From Ramicandelaber brevisporus (lineage: Eukaryota; Kickxellomycota; Ramicandelaberales; Ramicandelaberaceae): DNA of 17,000 nucleotides. Below the pieces are notes generated by a model. It saw only the letters and a list, made by a program, of their open reading frames with translations. It had not been told where the DNA came from and did not search any database. The position numbers and the translations under genes were made by a program. Positions 5,921 through 15,590 of the stretch are shown here, one piece after another. How positions within the stretch are numbered: the first letter of the stretch is position 1; each line of letters begins with the position of its first letter. The stretch lies in contig MU602746.1 of assembly GCA_025201865.1 (NCBI GenBank), positions 33,723 through 50,722 of the forward strand, given 5' to 3'.

Positions 5921-8900
5921 CTAGAATTTAAGGTCCTTGAGGATAGTGGAGCATATGCGCTTGTACTGCCAAACTGGGCCAGATACATGTCTAAACTGCA
6001 CAGAATGCAATGCAATAAAGGGCAGTTTGACAATGCTGGCTTCGAATCGAACATACGACATTGGCAAGTGTGCAACAGCCTCATCACTCAAGACGCCGAG
6101 GGAGGATGATGTGGCCGCAATGGCAGATTCAATCTCTTCATTGTCATCATCTGGACTGACTGGAGAGTCATCATCACCATCTGATGGCAATTCAGCCACA
6201 GTGGGCAGATTCTTGATAACAGAGCCCGAGGTTGAGCCAGTGTCAGAGAGCGTTGAAGATGGTGGAGCAGCGGAGAGCAGTGCAGTGGGAGCAGATGTGG
6301 TGGCAGAAACTGGCACCAGACGAGCAGGAGCAACAGACTGCGGCTGTGCATTACTCGACATCTTGTGAGGAACAGCCGCGGATGTAGATGCACTGCCGGA
6401 GATGCGACCGAGAAGCGGCAGTCCTCCGAGTTTGCCGCGCAGAGCAGATGGGCTAAATGAAGTGCTCTTGGACTGTTTGAGAGCTGGAGGCGAAGATGGT
6501 GGCTCAAGAGAATCCAGGTCGTCAGCTGATGGCAGCGATAGCGGTGGCAAATTGGCAGCATCGGAGGTGGTCAATGATTCCAAAGCAGCCGGAGAAGGCG
6601 AAGCGACAGCGGAATCCACAGCACTGGATGCAGTTCGAGCGGTTTCCGAGACAACAGGCGATGCATTCGAAACGACTCCAGAGGTCTTGATCATGGTGGT
6701 GACCACTGGGTTGCGCCGCAGTTTACTTGCCTTCCGCCGTTTGTTGCTGCTGCTGCCACCGCCATTAATGTCACCACTCTTGGCGTTCTTGGCCAATGAC
6801 CCAATGGTAGCAGTTCTGTTCAACATCATTGATGCATCCAGAGAGGAGCGCTTGATCTTCCACTTGCGACGCCAGCGACTCGATCGAATACTCTGCACAT
6901 CATCTGCAGTGAACACAGCGCTAACTACGGGCGGAGAACCAGCCAGCTTGGATGCCTTCGATGACGAAGTTGGTGGCTTGCCCATGTGTTTACGCAGCTG
7001 CTTGCGCATATTGAGTCTGTCGGCCCACTTTTTGTAAACAGTTCGCTTGACACGAATCGAAACTTTGGGTGAGACTGATGCTGGACGACTCGAGCCATGC
7101 GAAGCGGGTGTGGTGTCATTGAGAGACAACTGCTGTTGTTGCTGCTGTGGCACTGATTGCTCCGATAGATTATCAATATTGTTGTTGTCTTCGCTGTCTC
7201 CGCTGTCTTCGCTATCTTCCTCCTCCTCAACAATTGGATCTGAAGCAAGTACAGTGACATTGGCTGATGCAAGCAAGTCTCGTCCACTCGTTTCATAAAT
7301 GACATCAGCGGAAGCATTGGCACCGCTGTTGGGCATAATTGACACTAGTGACATTGCGGGAGTCACTCGTTTTGGCAATGAAAAACTACCAGCACGATGA
7401 ACAGTTCCGCGCATACTGCTGCTGCGAGACATGGTCATTGATGTGCCAGATGTCGCAGAGACGGCCGTAGCAACAGCAGCAGCGGCAGAAGAAGCAGCAG
7501 CAGTGACAGAATCGTTCAGAGAGGTTGCTTGCATTGCCGCAAGAATACGATGAGCCTCAGATACATCAACACTTGTAGTATCACGTTGGATTACGACAAC
7601 ACAGTCCAAGTATCCATCGTGTTCTTGCCATGTCGCACCAAGAGCCGAGAGCACATTGAGCAAATCCTCGCGAATAACAGATGGATGGCGAGTTGTGGTT
7701 GTAGAGAGTGTAAACAAACCAGTGAGTCTAACTGTCTTAATGATGGATTCCAGACGCGGAACAGAATAAACACTATTGTTTACTGCAACTTCCTCTGCTG
7801 TAGGAACACTGAGAGACAGCCCAGTTGTTGGTGGATTAACACTAAATCTACGCTGCAATCCAGTAGCAGTTGAATGAATATTGAGACCATGATGACCTGC
7901 AACCAATGGAGGCCGTTGTGGACTAAAGATAGGCTCAGTCACAGCTGATGAAGTTGAAGTTGAAGTTAAAGAGACTGGCTGAGAATCACTGCAGGATTCA
8001 TCTTCATTGCCACCTTCATTATCATCTTCATTGTTATTGTTATTGTTATCATCATTCATATTAATCTCAACATCATCAGAGAGTGACACAGCCTGTACCA
8101 ATTCAGTCAATTCAGTTACATCTGCAGCATTAATATCAACCATTGGACTACTCTTTGAGACTGGCTCTCCATCAATATCCATCGGCTCTCCATCAACTGC
8201 TGCAGAGTTCAATGAGAATGCAAACCCAGGTGGAGGTAACAGAGAAGCTTGTTGCTGTTGCTGCTGTTGTTGCTGCTGCTGAGGAGGAGATGGTCTAATT
8301 GGAGTTTTAGGTGTTTTGGGAGTCTTTGGAGTCTTTGGAGTCTTACTCGATCTGAATGAAGGCAACATATCACGCAATTTACTGGACTTTCGTTCATGGA
8401 TAACCTTGATCGGTGGAGTCAAAATCTCAGTATCATTGTCAGCCATAACAGAAGGCGATGGTGCAGATTGAGTTTTACCGGCAAGTAGACCCATACCAAC
8501 CGCATTCAGCAAGCGAGATGGTCCAGATGGCGATGTTGAAGTTACATTGGAGCGAGATTGCATAGTGATCGATGGTCTGCTGATAGCTGTAGAATTAAGC
8601 TCGGTTGAAGTCTTTGTCTCTGGTGGAGCCAAGTGAGCTGCATGCAAATAAGCCAGGTTAACATTTGTAGCAACAGATGTTCTCTTCCTTATGCGCGGTC
8701 CAATGGCAGGCGAGATGTGTCCATCTGATGCTGCTGAGATTGGTGAAGATGGAATATCCTTCATAACAGATGTTGGTGTCTGAACAGAGTCAGTGTCCAT
8801 GGCAGTAGTGGTTGTAGCAGATGATGGAGGTGGGGGAGATGCAGTGGATGTAGGAGATGGACTTGGTCTGCCGAACAATGAACGAAGTTTACCGCTAATA

Positions 8901-11900
8901 ACGCCTCGCTTCTTGGACGATGTCATTGCTGTTGACGCTGTAGTAGTAGTAGTAGTAGTAGTGAATTCATCCACGATAATATCCATTGCATCTCCACTCT
9001 GAGTGTGCTTTGCATTTGCATTTGCATTTGAATCTGTTTGTGATGCAGTCAGAAGAGAAGGCAGTTGAACACGCTGGTGTTTCTGCCGGGGGAGAGTGAG
9101 TGTGTTGCCAAGGAATGATCTTCGTCTCTTTGCAATTTTATCCAATACAGCCACCGGAATGCCACTGCTGCTGACTTCATTTACACCTGCTGCATTTGTT
9201 GACAGGCTTGCTCTGATAGATTCACTGGTTGCAGACATTGACCGTCTATGAGTAGAAATTGTTCCACGCACTGATGATGGTGGTGATGATGATGACGATG
9301 GTGATAATATCATTGAAGTCTCAATATTGGTAGCTGATCCTGATCTAATAATTGACTCTTCAAAGCTATCCATATCGCGCTCACCAACTGCAATCGAGCT
9401 GCTGTCCACTGCGCGAACTGCTGCCGCTGAATTGATAGATGGCGACTGTTCGTTGGTCGATGCGCTGTCATCAATTGAGTTGGTCTCTGCATATTTCAAT
9501 GACGGAATGTGATCAGTTGGAATAATTGTGCCAGTGGTAACAATCTCGCCTTCCAGCAGAGGTGGTAGATTAGCTGATGTAGAGCTGGGTGGATGAAGAG
9601 GCGATGAGCTGCGGCGTGGAATGAGTGCATGTGATAATCTACGCAGCATGCTCTTACGCGGTGTTGATGGCTGTGCCTGCTGCTGAGCATTTGCCGAAGT
9701 TGTAGGTGTGGTGGGTGGAATAACTGGCAATGGTTTCTCGCCTGGAATGGGCTGAGTCTCCGCAATAGCAGCTGGAGTTGCAGGAGAAGGTGCAGTAGAT
9801 AGACCAGGAATGGAGTTTGACGCTCTTTTGCGCGGTACAAATGGCTTCGCATTGATTGCATTCTGTAAAATGGAAGAAGAGGTTGTGCGTGCCATCGGCT
9901 GCTGCTGCTGTTGATGATGATGGTTAGAATGCACATTATGAAGAGGCTGTTGATATGGAGTTGTACCGGTAGAGTTGGACAGTGGTGTTCCAACAACAGA
10001 TGCAGCCGAATGAAGAGGGAGAGGTGCATGAAGCGAGCCTGGCGGAAGTGATCTTATCGATGAGTTTGATCTTCCTCCCATGCCAATACCACCACTCATC
10101 TGTGAAGCTCGTCGATGTAAACTAGATTCACGCTGAATTTGTTTACCTGCCGCTGCTGCCGCTCTAGCTGCAAGCTCGCCACTAACATTGCCATATGTAA
10201 GGGATGATCCATTGGCTGCAGCTGCAGCTGCTGATGATGATGCATGTCCAGTGTATGATGGAGTTCGACGAGGCAAGCCAAGCTGGATAGGCGATGCTGT
10301 ATCTAGAGCAGGTGTGGTGACAGTGGCAGTGGTGGTGGTAGTAGGCTGAATTGGTCTGTTTCTGTCATCAAATTCCAGCTTTTCACGCACCAAGTGATAG
10401 GCTGATAGCAGTGGATCGGATATCTTGATTCCAGTTGCATCAATGTGACGTCCATCTGATGCATTTCGTTCACTTTTACTATCGCTATTGCTACTGCTTC
10501 CATGTCCAGTCAAGTAATTGAGTTGCTTTCTGAGGAATCCAGTCTTGTGCTTCTTGGACTTATCCTTTGGTGCAACATTGTCAAGTTGAATGCCTGGCAT
10601 AGTCACAGATACATTATGAGATGGATCAACGTGAGAGTGAGAGTGAGATGCTGCTGATTGAACGGGTGCAGTGGAGCGACGCTTAAATGACAATCCAAAT
10701 CGAGGCGAGCTAGGCAGAGGCAAATCTACTCGACTGGTGCCATTCATTGCGAGCTGATGATGCTGATGGGCCACTGCTGCTGCTGTTGCTGCTATTGCTG
10801 CCGAACTATTGACTCCGCTTGACTGGCTCTGAGAACTAATCATTCTCGCTCGCTCCTCAGGTGGACAGAATGCATCAATGTACCAGTCACTGCTCACAAT
10901 TTCCTCCAGCTTTCCTCTGATTACATTTTCATCGTTTCCAAATCCTAATCCTTGAATGGACGCCATGTTTGAAATAACTCTCTGGTCCAACTCGTTAATT
11001 CTCAAAAATGGTCTTTTCGGTAAATGTGACTCAATAATGCCTTTGTTTTCAAATCCTTTAACCATCCAGTTATGCCGCATTACTTCATACATTGTTGCTC
11101 TCCTTTTCGGGTCAGTTACCAGCATTCTCATTAGCAGCTGCTTACATTCACTGGACAGCCAGTCAGGATACTCCACGTGTCCTCTCTTGATCTTTGCATG
11201 GAGAGCTGGCATATTCTCATCTTCAAATGGCACTTTTCCAACAACTAGCACAAACAGCACAACTCCCAGTGACCATACATCAATCTCAGGTCCAGTATAC
11301 GGCCACTGATGCAATAGCTCGGGTGCTGCAAAGAATAAGCTTCCGCAGAATGTGTTCAATTGGGACCGTGGACTGTAGAGATTAGACAGACCAAAGTCGA
11401 TTAATTTGACAAGATTATCATCGGTTACAAGAATATTTTCAATTTTCAAATCACGATGCACAACTGAGTTTCGATGCAAGTAATCCAAGGCTGAGCACAG
11501 CTGACGGATCATTCCACGTGCCAGCTTTTCCTTTAGTTTTCCATTGTGTAAAATAAACGAAAGCAGCTGCTGACCATTAACGTACTCTGTAAAAATGTAA
11601 TATCTGGTTGTTTGAACATGATACTCAATGACTCGAACAATATTCGGATGGCGTAGCAATTGACCCAATGCAATCTCTCTCAATATCCGGATTTCCTTGT
11701 TATCTTTATCTGCTGCCGTGGCTGAAGCTTTATTTTGCGAATTTGGAGGTGGCTTTCGATCAATGATTTTTACAGCCAATTGCTCGCCAGTTGTAGTGTC
11801 GATTGCGAGTCGAACTTTACCCATTGAGCCAGATCCAAGCTCCTTCGTCAGCTGGTACTTTCCAATATATCTGTTATAACGTCTGCTATGCGGCTGCGAT

Positions 11901-12970
11901 GCATGTCGACTTTGATGTTGCTGCTGTAATTGCTGTAGTTGTATCTGCTGCTGTATCTGCTGCTGCTGCTGTTGAGTGCCCACTGCAGCAGTTGGAATCG
12001 AATAGTGCTGAGGTAAGTGCTGAGGCAGTGCAGCAGGAAGTGACATTCTGTGATGTGCTCTACCAATTGAGCCTCCATTTGATGTAACATTGGCTACAGC
12101 AGCTACAGCAGCGGTGGCCGCAGCCACAGCAGCAGCTGGATTCATAGCAGGTGACGGAGCAGCTGAGCGAGACACAACAAAACCCGCCGGTACTGGAACT
12201 GGCACTGACACTGGCACTGGTGCTGCATGACGTGGATGTAGATAGTGCTGATGTGGAGGCAATTGGGGAATCACAGCTCCATTGGCAGCAATCAGAGGAG
12301 TCATTGGCATCACCACAACGGGTCGTGCGCCAGGTGGCAGTTGCTGAGGGTGGCTAACTGGAACCGGAACTTGAACTGGAGCTTGAACTGGAGCACCATT
12401 CGCCGACAAAGGAGGCATGGACATAGGAATCATCTGCTGCTGTTGCTGTTGCTGAGTGACATGCTGATGCATCTGCTGTAGTTGCTGATACATTCTTCGT
12501 GGATCAATGCCAGTCATTTGCTGCGCTGGAAATGCAAAATATCCCGCTGATGAAACCGGGCCGGTGGATGGCGATGATGTTGGCACTGCAAGCACTCCGT
12601 GTGGAATTGCAGATGACACTGGTATCGGCATTGGTGATTGCAACACAGCTCCTCCCATCGGCACCGCACAATTGCTGATAACCGCAGAAGCGCCAGCCGA
12701 AGCCATACCATTGCCTTGTGATTGCATCATCAGCTGGGTTGGAGGCATTGACGCTACTGTTGCTGTCGCTGCTATTGCTGCTGCAGCTGCTGTAGAAGCT
12801 CGCTTGGACTGGGTGATCTCGCGATCGGTAGTCCTTATGCTAGCACTGCCGCTGCTGCTGGCTCCGTTTGTGGAAACTTCCTGTGTAGTCATTGCGTTCG
12901 CAGCTGTCGTCGCTCTCGTAGTTGAGGTAATGGAGTAGTGAGTGGTGGTGGTAGCTGTGGTGTGCAGCAT
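5921..12970 (-). CDS. Giant Kin1/Kin2 (MARK/PAR-1-type) serine/threonine kinase with split KA1 domain
   Basis: A predicted polarity/exocytosis kinase of the Kin1-MARK group. The first ATG is at 12970, giving 2349 residues; the frame continues only two codons upstream to a TTG. Residues 1-365 are low-complexity with Gln and Ala/Val/Pro runs. The kinase domain covers about 371-638: glycine loop GSGSMGKV, K401 (AVK), HRDLKIEN with D507, DFG (525-527), T-loop TFCGS with T540 as the LKB1-type site, and the Kin1-like LFFAAPELL. After it comes a short conserved segment (ELDQRVISNMASIQGLGF). Residues about 710-1740 are disordered Ser/Thr/Pro-rich sequence with poly-Gln and five KTP repeats (1543-1557). 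KA1, the membrane/phospholipid-binding module, is in two parts: about 1747-1797 (TGLFTLSTTTTRHPSVIREDLLNVL) and 2305-2349 (YVRFEASIVKLPFIALHSVQF, ending LKDLKF). About 506 residues separate them. All catalytic residues are present. No introns or breaks were seen. It is unusually long for the family. The stop is TAG. Confidence 0.93.
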   Translation of the reverse strand: MLHTTATTTTHYSITSTTRATTAANAMTTQEVSTNGASSSGSASIRTTDREITQSKRASTAAAAAIAATATVASMPPTQLMMQSQGNGMASAGASAVISNCAVPMGGAVLQSPMPIPVSSAIPHGVLAVPTSSPSTGPVSSAGYFAFPAQQMTGIDPRRMYQQLQQMHQHVTQQQQQQQMIPMSMPPLSANGAPVQAPVQVPVPVSHPQQLPPGARPVVVMPMTPLIAANGAVIPQLPPHQHYLHPRHAAPVPVSVPVPVPAGFVVSRSAAPSPAMNPAAAVAAATAAVAAVANVTSNGGSIGRAHHRMSLPAALPQHLPQHYSIPTAAVGTQQQQQQIQQQIQLQQLQQQHQSRHASQPHSRRYNRYIGKYQLTKELGSGSMGKVRLAIDTTTGEQLAVKIIDRKPPPNSQNKASATAADKDNKEIRILREIALGQLLRHPNIVRVIEYHVQTTRYYIFTEYVNGQQLLSFILHNGKLKEKLARGMIRQLCSALDYLHRNSVVHRDLKIENILVTDDNLVKLIDFGLSNLYSPRSQLNTFCGSLFFAAPELLHQWPYTGPEIDVWSLGVVLFVLVVGKVPFEDENMPALHAKIKRGHVEYPDWLSSECKQLLMRMLVTDPKRRATMYEVMRHNWMVKGFENKGIIESHLPKRPFLRINELDQRVISNMASIQGLGFGNDENVIRGKLEEIVSSDWYIDAFCPPEERARMISSQSQSSGVNSSAAIAATAAAVAHQHHQLAMNGTSRVDLPLPSSPRFGLSFKRRSTAPVQSAASHSHSHVDPSHNVSVTMPGIQLDNVAPKDKSKKHKTGFLRKQLNYLTGHGSSSNSDSKSERNASDGRHIDATGIKISDPLLSAYHLVREKLEFDDRNRPIQPTTTTTATVTTPALDTASPIQLGLPRRTPSYTGHASSSAAAAAANGSSLTYGNVSGELAARAAAAAGKQIQRESSLHRRASQMSGGIGMGGRSNSSIRSLPPGSLHAPLPLHSAASVVGTPLSNSTGTTPYQQPLHNVHSNHHHQQQQQPMARTTSSSILQNAINAKPFVPRKRASNSIPGLSTAPSPATPAAIAETQPIPGEKPLPVIPPTTPTTSANAQQQAQPSTPRKSMLRRLSHALIPRRSSSPLHPPSSTSANLPPLLEGEIVTTGTIIPTDHIPSLKYAETNSIDDSASTNEQSPSINSAAAVRAVDSSSIAVGERDMDSFEESIIRSGSATNIETSMILSPSSSSSPPSSVRGTISTHRRSMSATSESIRASLSTNAAGVNEVSSSGIPVAVLDKIAKRRRSFLGNTLTLPRQKHQRVQLPSLLTASQTDSNANANAKHTQSGDAMDIIVDEFTTTTTTTTASTAMTSSKKRGVISGKLRSLFGRPSPSPTSTASPPPPSSATTTTAMDTDSVQTPTSVMKDIPSSPISAASDGHISPAIGPRIRKRTSVATNVNLAYLHAAHLAPPETKTSTELNSTAISRPSITMQSRSNVTSTSPSGPSRLLNAVGMGLLAGKTQSAPSPSVMADNDTEILTPPIKVIHERKSSKLRDMLPSFRSSKTPKTPKTPKTPKTPIRPSPPQQQQQQQQQQQASLLPPPGFAFSLNSAAVDGEPMDIDGEPVSKSSPMVDINAADVTELTELVQAVSLSDDVEINMNDDNNNNNNEDDNEGGNEDESCSDSQPVSLTSTSTSSAVTEPIFSPQRPPLVAGHHGLNIHSTATGLQRRFSVNPPTTGLSLSVPTAEEVAVNNSVYSVPRLESIIKTVRLTGLFTLSTTTTRHPSVIREDLLNVLSALGATWQEHDGYLDCVVVIQRDTTSVDVSEAHRILAAMQATSLNDSVTAAASSAAAAVATAVSATSGTSMTMSRSSSMRGTVHRAGSFSLPKRVTPAMSLVSIMPNSGANASADVIYETSGRDLLASANVTVLASDPIVEEEEDSEDSGDSEDNNNIDNLSEQSVPQQQQQQLSLNDTTPASHGSSRPASVSPKVSIRVKRTVYKKWADRLNMRKQLRKHMGKPPTSSSKASKLAGSPPVVSAVFTADDVQSIRSSRWRRKWKIKRSSLDASMMLNRTATIGSLAKNAKSGDINGGGSSSNKRRKASKLRRNPVVTTMIKTSGVVSNASPVVSETARTASSAVDSAVASPSPAALESLTTSDAANLPPLSLPSADDLDSLEPPSSPPALKQSKSTSFSPSALRGKLGGLPLLGRISGSASTSAAVPHKMSSNAQPQSVAPARLVPVSATTSAPTALLSAAPPSSTLSDTGSTSGSVIKNLPTVAELPSDGDDDSPVSPDDDNEEIESAIAATSSSLGVLSDEAVAHLPMSYVRFEASIVKLPFIALHSVQFRHVSGPVWQYKRICSTILKDLKF
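8249..8283. repeat. CAG/CAA-type tract encoding poly-Gln in the kinase
   Basis: A run of mixed CAG and CAA codons (CTG/TTG on the plus strand) encodes about 11 Gln directly after the KTP repeats. Mixed codons suggest it is more stable than a pure CAG run. Confidence 0.85.
8300..8344 (-). repeat. Five tandem Lys-Thr-Pro codon repeats
   Basis: Nine-base units encode KTP five times in a row at kinase residues 1543-1557. Each Thr-Pro followed by Lys resembles a minimal proline-directed (CDK/MAPK-type) phosphosite. Synonymous codons differ between units, so the peptide repeat is partly diverged at the DNA level. Confidence 0.85.
11917..11976. repeat. Gln-rich codon tract just before the kinase domain
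   Basis: CTG/TTG repeats on the plus strand encode a Gln-rich stretch (about residues 333-353) interrupted by Ile, Leu and His. It ends about 20 residues before the kinase domain. Confidence 0.8.
12434..12454. repeat. Short poly-Gln tract near the kinase N-terminus
   Basis: Seven consecutive Gln codons (residues 173-179) of mixed CAG/CAA composition in the low-complexity N-terminal region. Confidence 0.8.
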
Positions 12971-13595
12971 CGTCAAACAAAAGAGGCAGACAGGCAGACA
13001 GGCAGACAGGCAGACAGACTAGAAACAAGCTAGGGACAAAGCCGAGCCAGTAACAGAAAGAGGACAGTTGGGTTCGTTGTTGTCTGCGTCTACTAAAAAA
13101 AAAGGGACTCGGGAGATTCGATAGCAAGCTGACTAGTTGTCAATCAAGAACAGCAAGCAAAAGCAACAACAAACGAGAACCACTACTCTCTCCGATGCAG
13201 CCAGCAGATTCCGAGTGCTCAATACTATTAGTGATTTGTGTTACAGCCTTGACGTGAGAGTGTAACAGCGATACTGATGTAATAATGAGTGAAATAGTCA
13301 AATTGCGAGAGATAAGCGCACAAGATGTCACACCTGGACGTGCGACGACATGCACTAATAATTCTCACCTCCTTTTGTTGCTTCTGTGGCAATCATTAGA
13401 CATCATTAGACATAATCTGCCCATTGAACAATTAGCAACAACACCACTGACGTTAATTATAACTTTGTATTTCATTTAGAACAAAAAGACAATTAATGTA
13501 AATGAACGTGACTGTGAATATGAGGGGGGATTGAATGAGATGAATAACATCCTTCATTTTTTGGTTTGGTTTGGTTTGAACTTTAGACTTGTTCT
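12971..13595. other. Intergenic: kinase upstream region and BiP 3' end
   Basis: About 625 bp without a supportable gene. It contains the GGCAGACA octamers, a 10-bp direct repeat ATCATTAGAC (13392-13411) and, next to the BiP stop codon, TTGGT units (about 13559-13578) that probably lie in the BiP 3' UTR. I see no clear TATA box. Confidence 0.6.
12985..13017. repeat. Tandem octamer (GGCAGACA)4 upstream of the kinase start
   Basis: Four perfect adjacent 8-bp units (12985-13016) end only 14 bp before the kinase ATG on the transcribed strand, where they read as TGTCTGCC. They are almost certainly in the 5' leader. Confidence 0.92.
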
Positions 13596-15590
13596 TTACA
13601 ACTCATCGTGAGCGCTTGGGCCGTCACCAGAGCCAGAGCCATCAGAGCCGTAAACCTTGGTGACGATTGGGGAAACAGTGGACTCAATCTCGGCCTTCTG
13701 CTCCTCAATGTCCTCCTTGGTGGCAGACAGGTTGTGCTCGTCGAGCCATGCCTGCTTGCTCTTGATGATGTCGAGAACCTTCTTCTTGTCATCGGCGCTG
13801 ACCTTGCTGCCGAGACCGTCCTTGTCGCTGAACTGGTTCTTGACGGTGTACAGGTAGTTCTCGAAGGCAACCTTGGCCTCAATCTTCTCGCGGTGCTCGT
13901 CATCCTCAGCCTTGAACTTCTCGGCCTCGGCAACCATGCGCTCGACATCCTCGGTCGAGAGACGGCCCTTGTCGTTGGTGATGGTGATGGACTCAGACTT
14001 GCCAGTGCCCTTGTCGTGGGCAGACACCTTGAGGATACCGTCGGCGTTGATGTCGAAGGTGACTTCAATCTGTGGGACACCACGTGGGGCAGCTGGGATA
14101 CCGGTGAGCTCGAACTGGCCAAGCATGTTGTTGTCCTTGGTCATGGAGCGCTCGCCCTCGTAAACCTGAATGAGCACAACGTCCTGGTTGTCAGAGGCAG
14201 TCGAGAAGATCTGGGTCTTCTTGGTTGGAACGGCAGTGTTACGCTTGATCAGAGAGGACATGATGCCACCAGTGGTCTCGATACCAAGAGTCAGTGGGCA
14301 CACATCAAGGAGCAGAAGGTTGTGGCCACCCTCGTCACCAGCCAAAACGCCACCCTGGACGGCAGCACCGTAAGCGACAGCCTCGTCTGGGTTGATACCC
14401 TTGGAAGCCTTCTTGCCGTTGAAGAACGACTCGAGGAGCTGCTGAACCTTTGGAATACGGGTAGAACCACCAACGAGCACAATATCGTGGACCTTGTCCT
14501 TGGAAAGCTTGGAGTCCTTCAGAACCTGCTCGACTGGGCCGATGGTCTTCTTGAACAAGTCAGCGTTCAGCTCCTCGAACTTGGCGCGGGTCAGGGTCTC
14601 AGAGAAGTCTTTGCCGCCGTACAGGGACTCAATCTCAATGCGGGTGCTCATCTGGGACGACAGAGTACGCTTGGCCTTCTCAGCCTCGCGCTTGAGCTTG
14701 CCCATGGCCTTCTTGTCCTTGGTGGCATCGAGCTTGTACTTGTTCTTGAACTGCTTGACAAAGTGCTGAATGACGCGGTTATCGAAATCCTCACCACCCA
14801 AGTGAGTATCACCAGAAGTAGCCATAACCTCAAAGACACCATCCTCAATCGACAGGAGAGACACATCAAAAGTACCACCACCCAAATCGTAGACCAGAAC
14901 GTGGCGTTCACCCTGGACATCCTTCATCTTATCAAGACCGTAGGCAATAGCAGCAGCAGTTGGCTCGTTGATGATACGAACAACATTAAGACCGGCAATG
15001 GCACCAGCATCCTTGGTGGCCTGGCGCTGAGCATCGTTGAAGTAGGCTGGGACGGTGACGACGGCGTTCTTGACTGGCTGGCCAATGTAAGCCTCGGCAA
15101 TCTCCTTCATCTTGATCAAGACCATGGCGGAGATTTCCTCTGGAGTGAAGGTCTTCTCCTCACCCTTGTAGTCAACCTTGATGACTGGGCGGCTGTTCTT
15201 GGAGACAACCTTGAATGGGAAGTGCTTGAGATCGGCCTGCACGTCCTTGTCGTCAAAGCGGCGACCAATCATGCGCTTCGCGTCGAACACAGTGTTTACT
15301 GGGTTGGCTGGAGCCTGGTTCTTGGCGGCATCACCGATAAGGCGCTCCTCGTCAGTGAAGGCGACATACGATGGAGTGATACGGTGACCTTGGTCGTTGG
15401 CAATGATTTCGACCTGGCCGTTCTTGAAGTAGCCGACGCAAGAGTACGTGGTACCCAAATCGATACCAATGACTGGTCCCTCGATGCGTTGGCCGTTGGC
15501 CTTGGAGTCTTCAGCAGCGGCATACGTGGTGGCAGCGAAGCCAGCCAGCGCAGCCGTCGCCAGCGCGAGAAGCGAGCGGCAGAACTTCAT
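13596..15590 (-). CDS. KAR2: ER-lumenal Hsp70 chaperone BiP/Kar2 with HDEL
   Basis: Folds and translocates proteins in the ER lumen with ATP and DnaJ-type partners, and in yeast dampens Ire1 signalling. The 664 residues include a signal peptide (1 to about 24, [20 protein letters not shown]), the nucleotide-binding domain (about 38-420) and the substrate-binding domain with lid, ending HDEL. Hsp70 signatures are present: IDLGTTYS (43-50), [14 protein letters not shown] (233-246) and [14 protein letters not shown] (370-383). The interdomain linker reads NLLLLDV (424-430), where most Hsp70s have Asp first. The tail before HDEL is short and Gly/Ser-rich, not a long acidic run. Codon use is strongly biased towards C/G-ending codons, with no TTA, CTA or TCA in-frame, as expected for a highly expressed gene and unlike the kinase next to it. 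This leaves an unbroken antisense frame across the gene. The start at 15590 is set by the signal peptide. The call is secure. Confidence 0.98.
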   Translation of the reverse strand: MKFCRSLLALATAALAGFAATTYAAAEDSKANGQRIEGPVIGIDLGTTYSCVGYFKNGQVEIIANDQGHRITPSYVAFTDEERLIGDAAKNQAPANPVNTVFDAKRMIGRRFDDKDVQADLKHFPFKVVSKNSRPVIKVDYKGEEKTFTPEEISAMVLIKMKEIAEAYIGQPVKNAVVTVPAYFNDAQRQATKDAGAIAGLNVVRIINEPTAAAIAYGLDKMKDVQGERHVLVYDLGGGTFDVSLLSIEDGVFEVMATSGDTHLGGEDFDNRVIQHFVKQFKNKYKLDATKDKKAMGKLKREAEKAKRTLSSQMSTRIEIESLYGGKDFSETLTRAKFEELNADLFKKTIGPVEQVLKDSKLSKDKVHDIVLVGGSTRIPKVQQLLESFFNGKKASKGINPDEAVAYGAAVQGGVLAGDEGGHNLLLLDVCPLTLGIETTGGIMSSLIKRNTAVPTKKTQIFSTASDNQDVVLIQVYEGERSMTKDNNMLGQFELTGIPAAPRGVPQIEVTFDINADGILKVSAHDKGTGKSESITITNDKGRLSTEDVERMVAEAEKFKAEDDEHREKIEAKVAFENYLYTVKNQFSDKDGLGSKVSADDKKKVLDIIKSKQAWLDEHNLSATKEDIEEQKAEIESTVSPIVTKVYGSDGSGSGDGPSAHDEL

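Noticed and set aside
12971-12976. Two-codon extension of the kinase frame to TTG at 12976
   Set aside because: TTG is an unlikely eukaryotic nuclear start; ATG at 12970 follows two codons later.
12840-13127. Upstream ORF overlapping the kinase start
   Set aside because: It begins with TTG and its Cys/Leu/Pro repeats come from the octamer array, so it is not a credible uORF.
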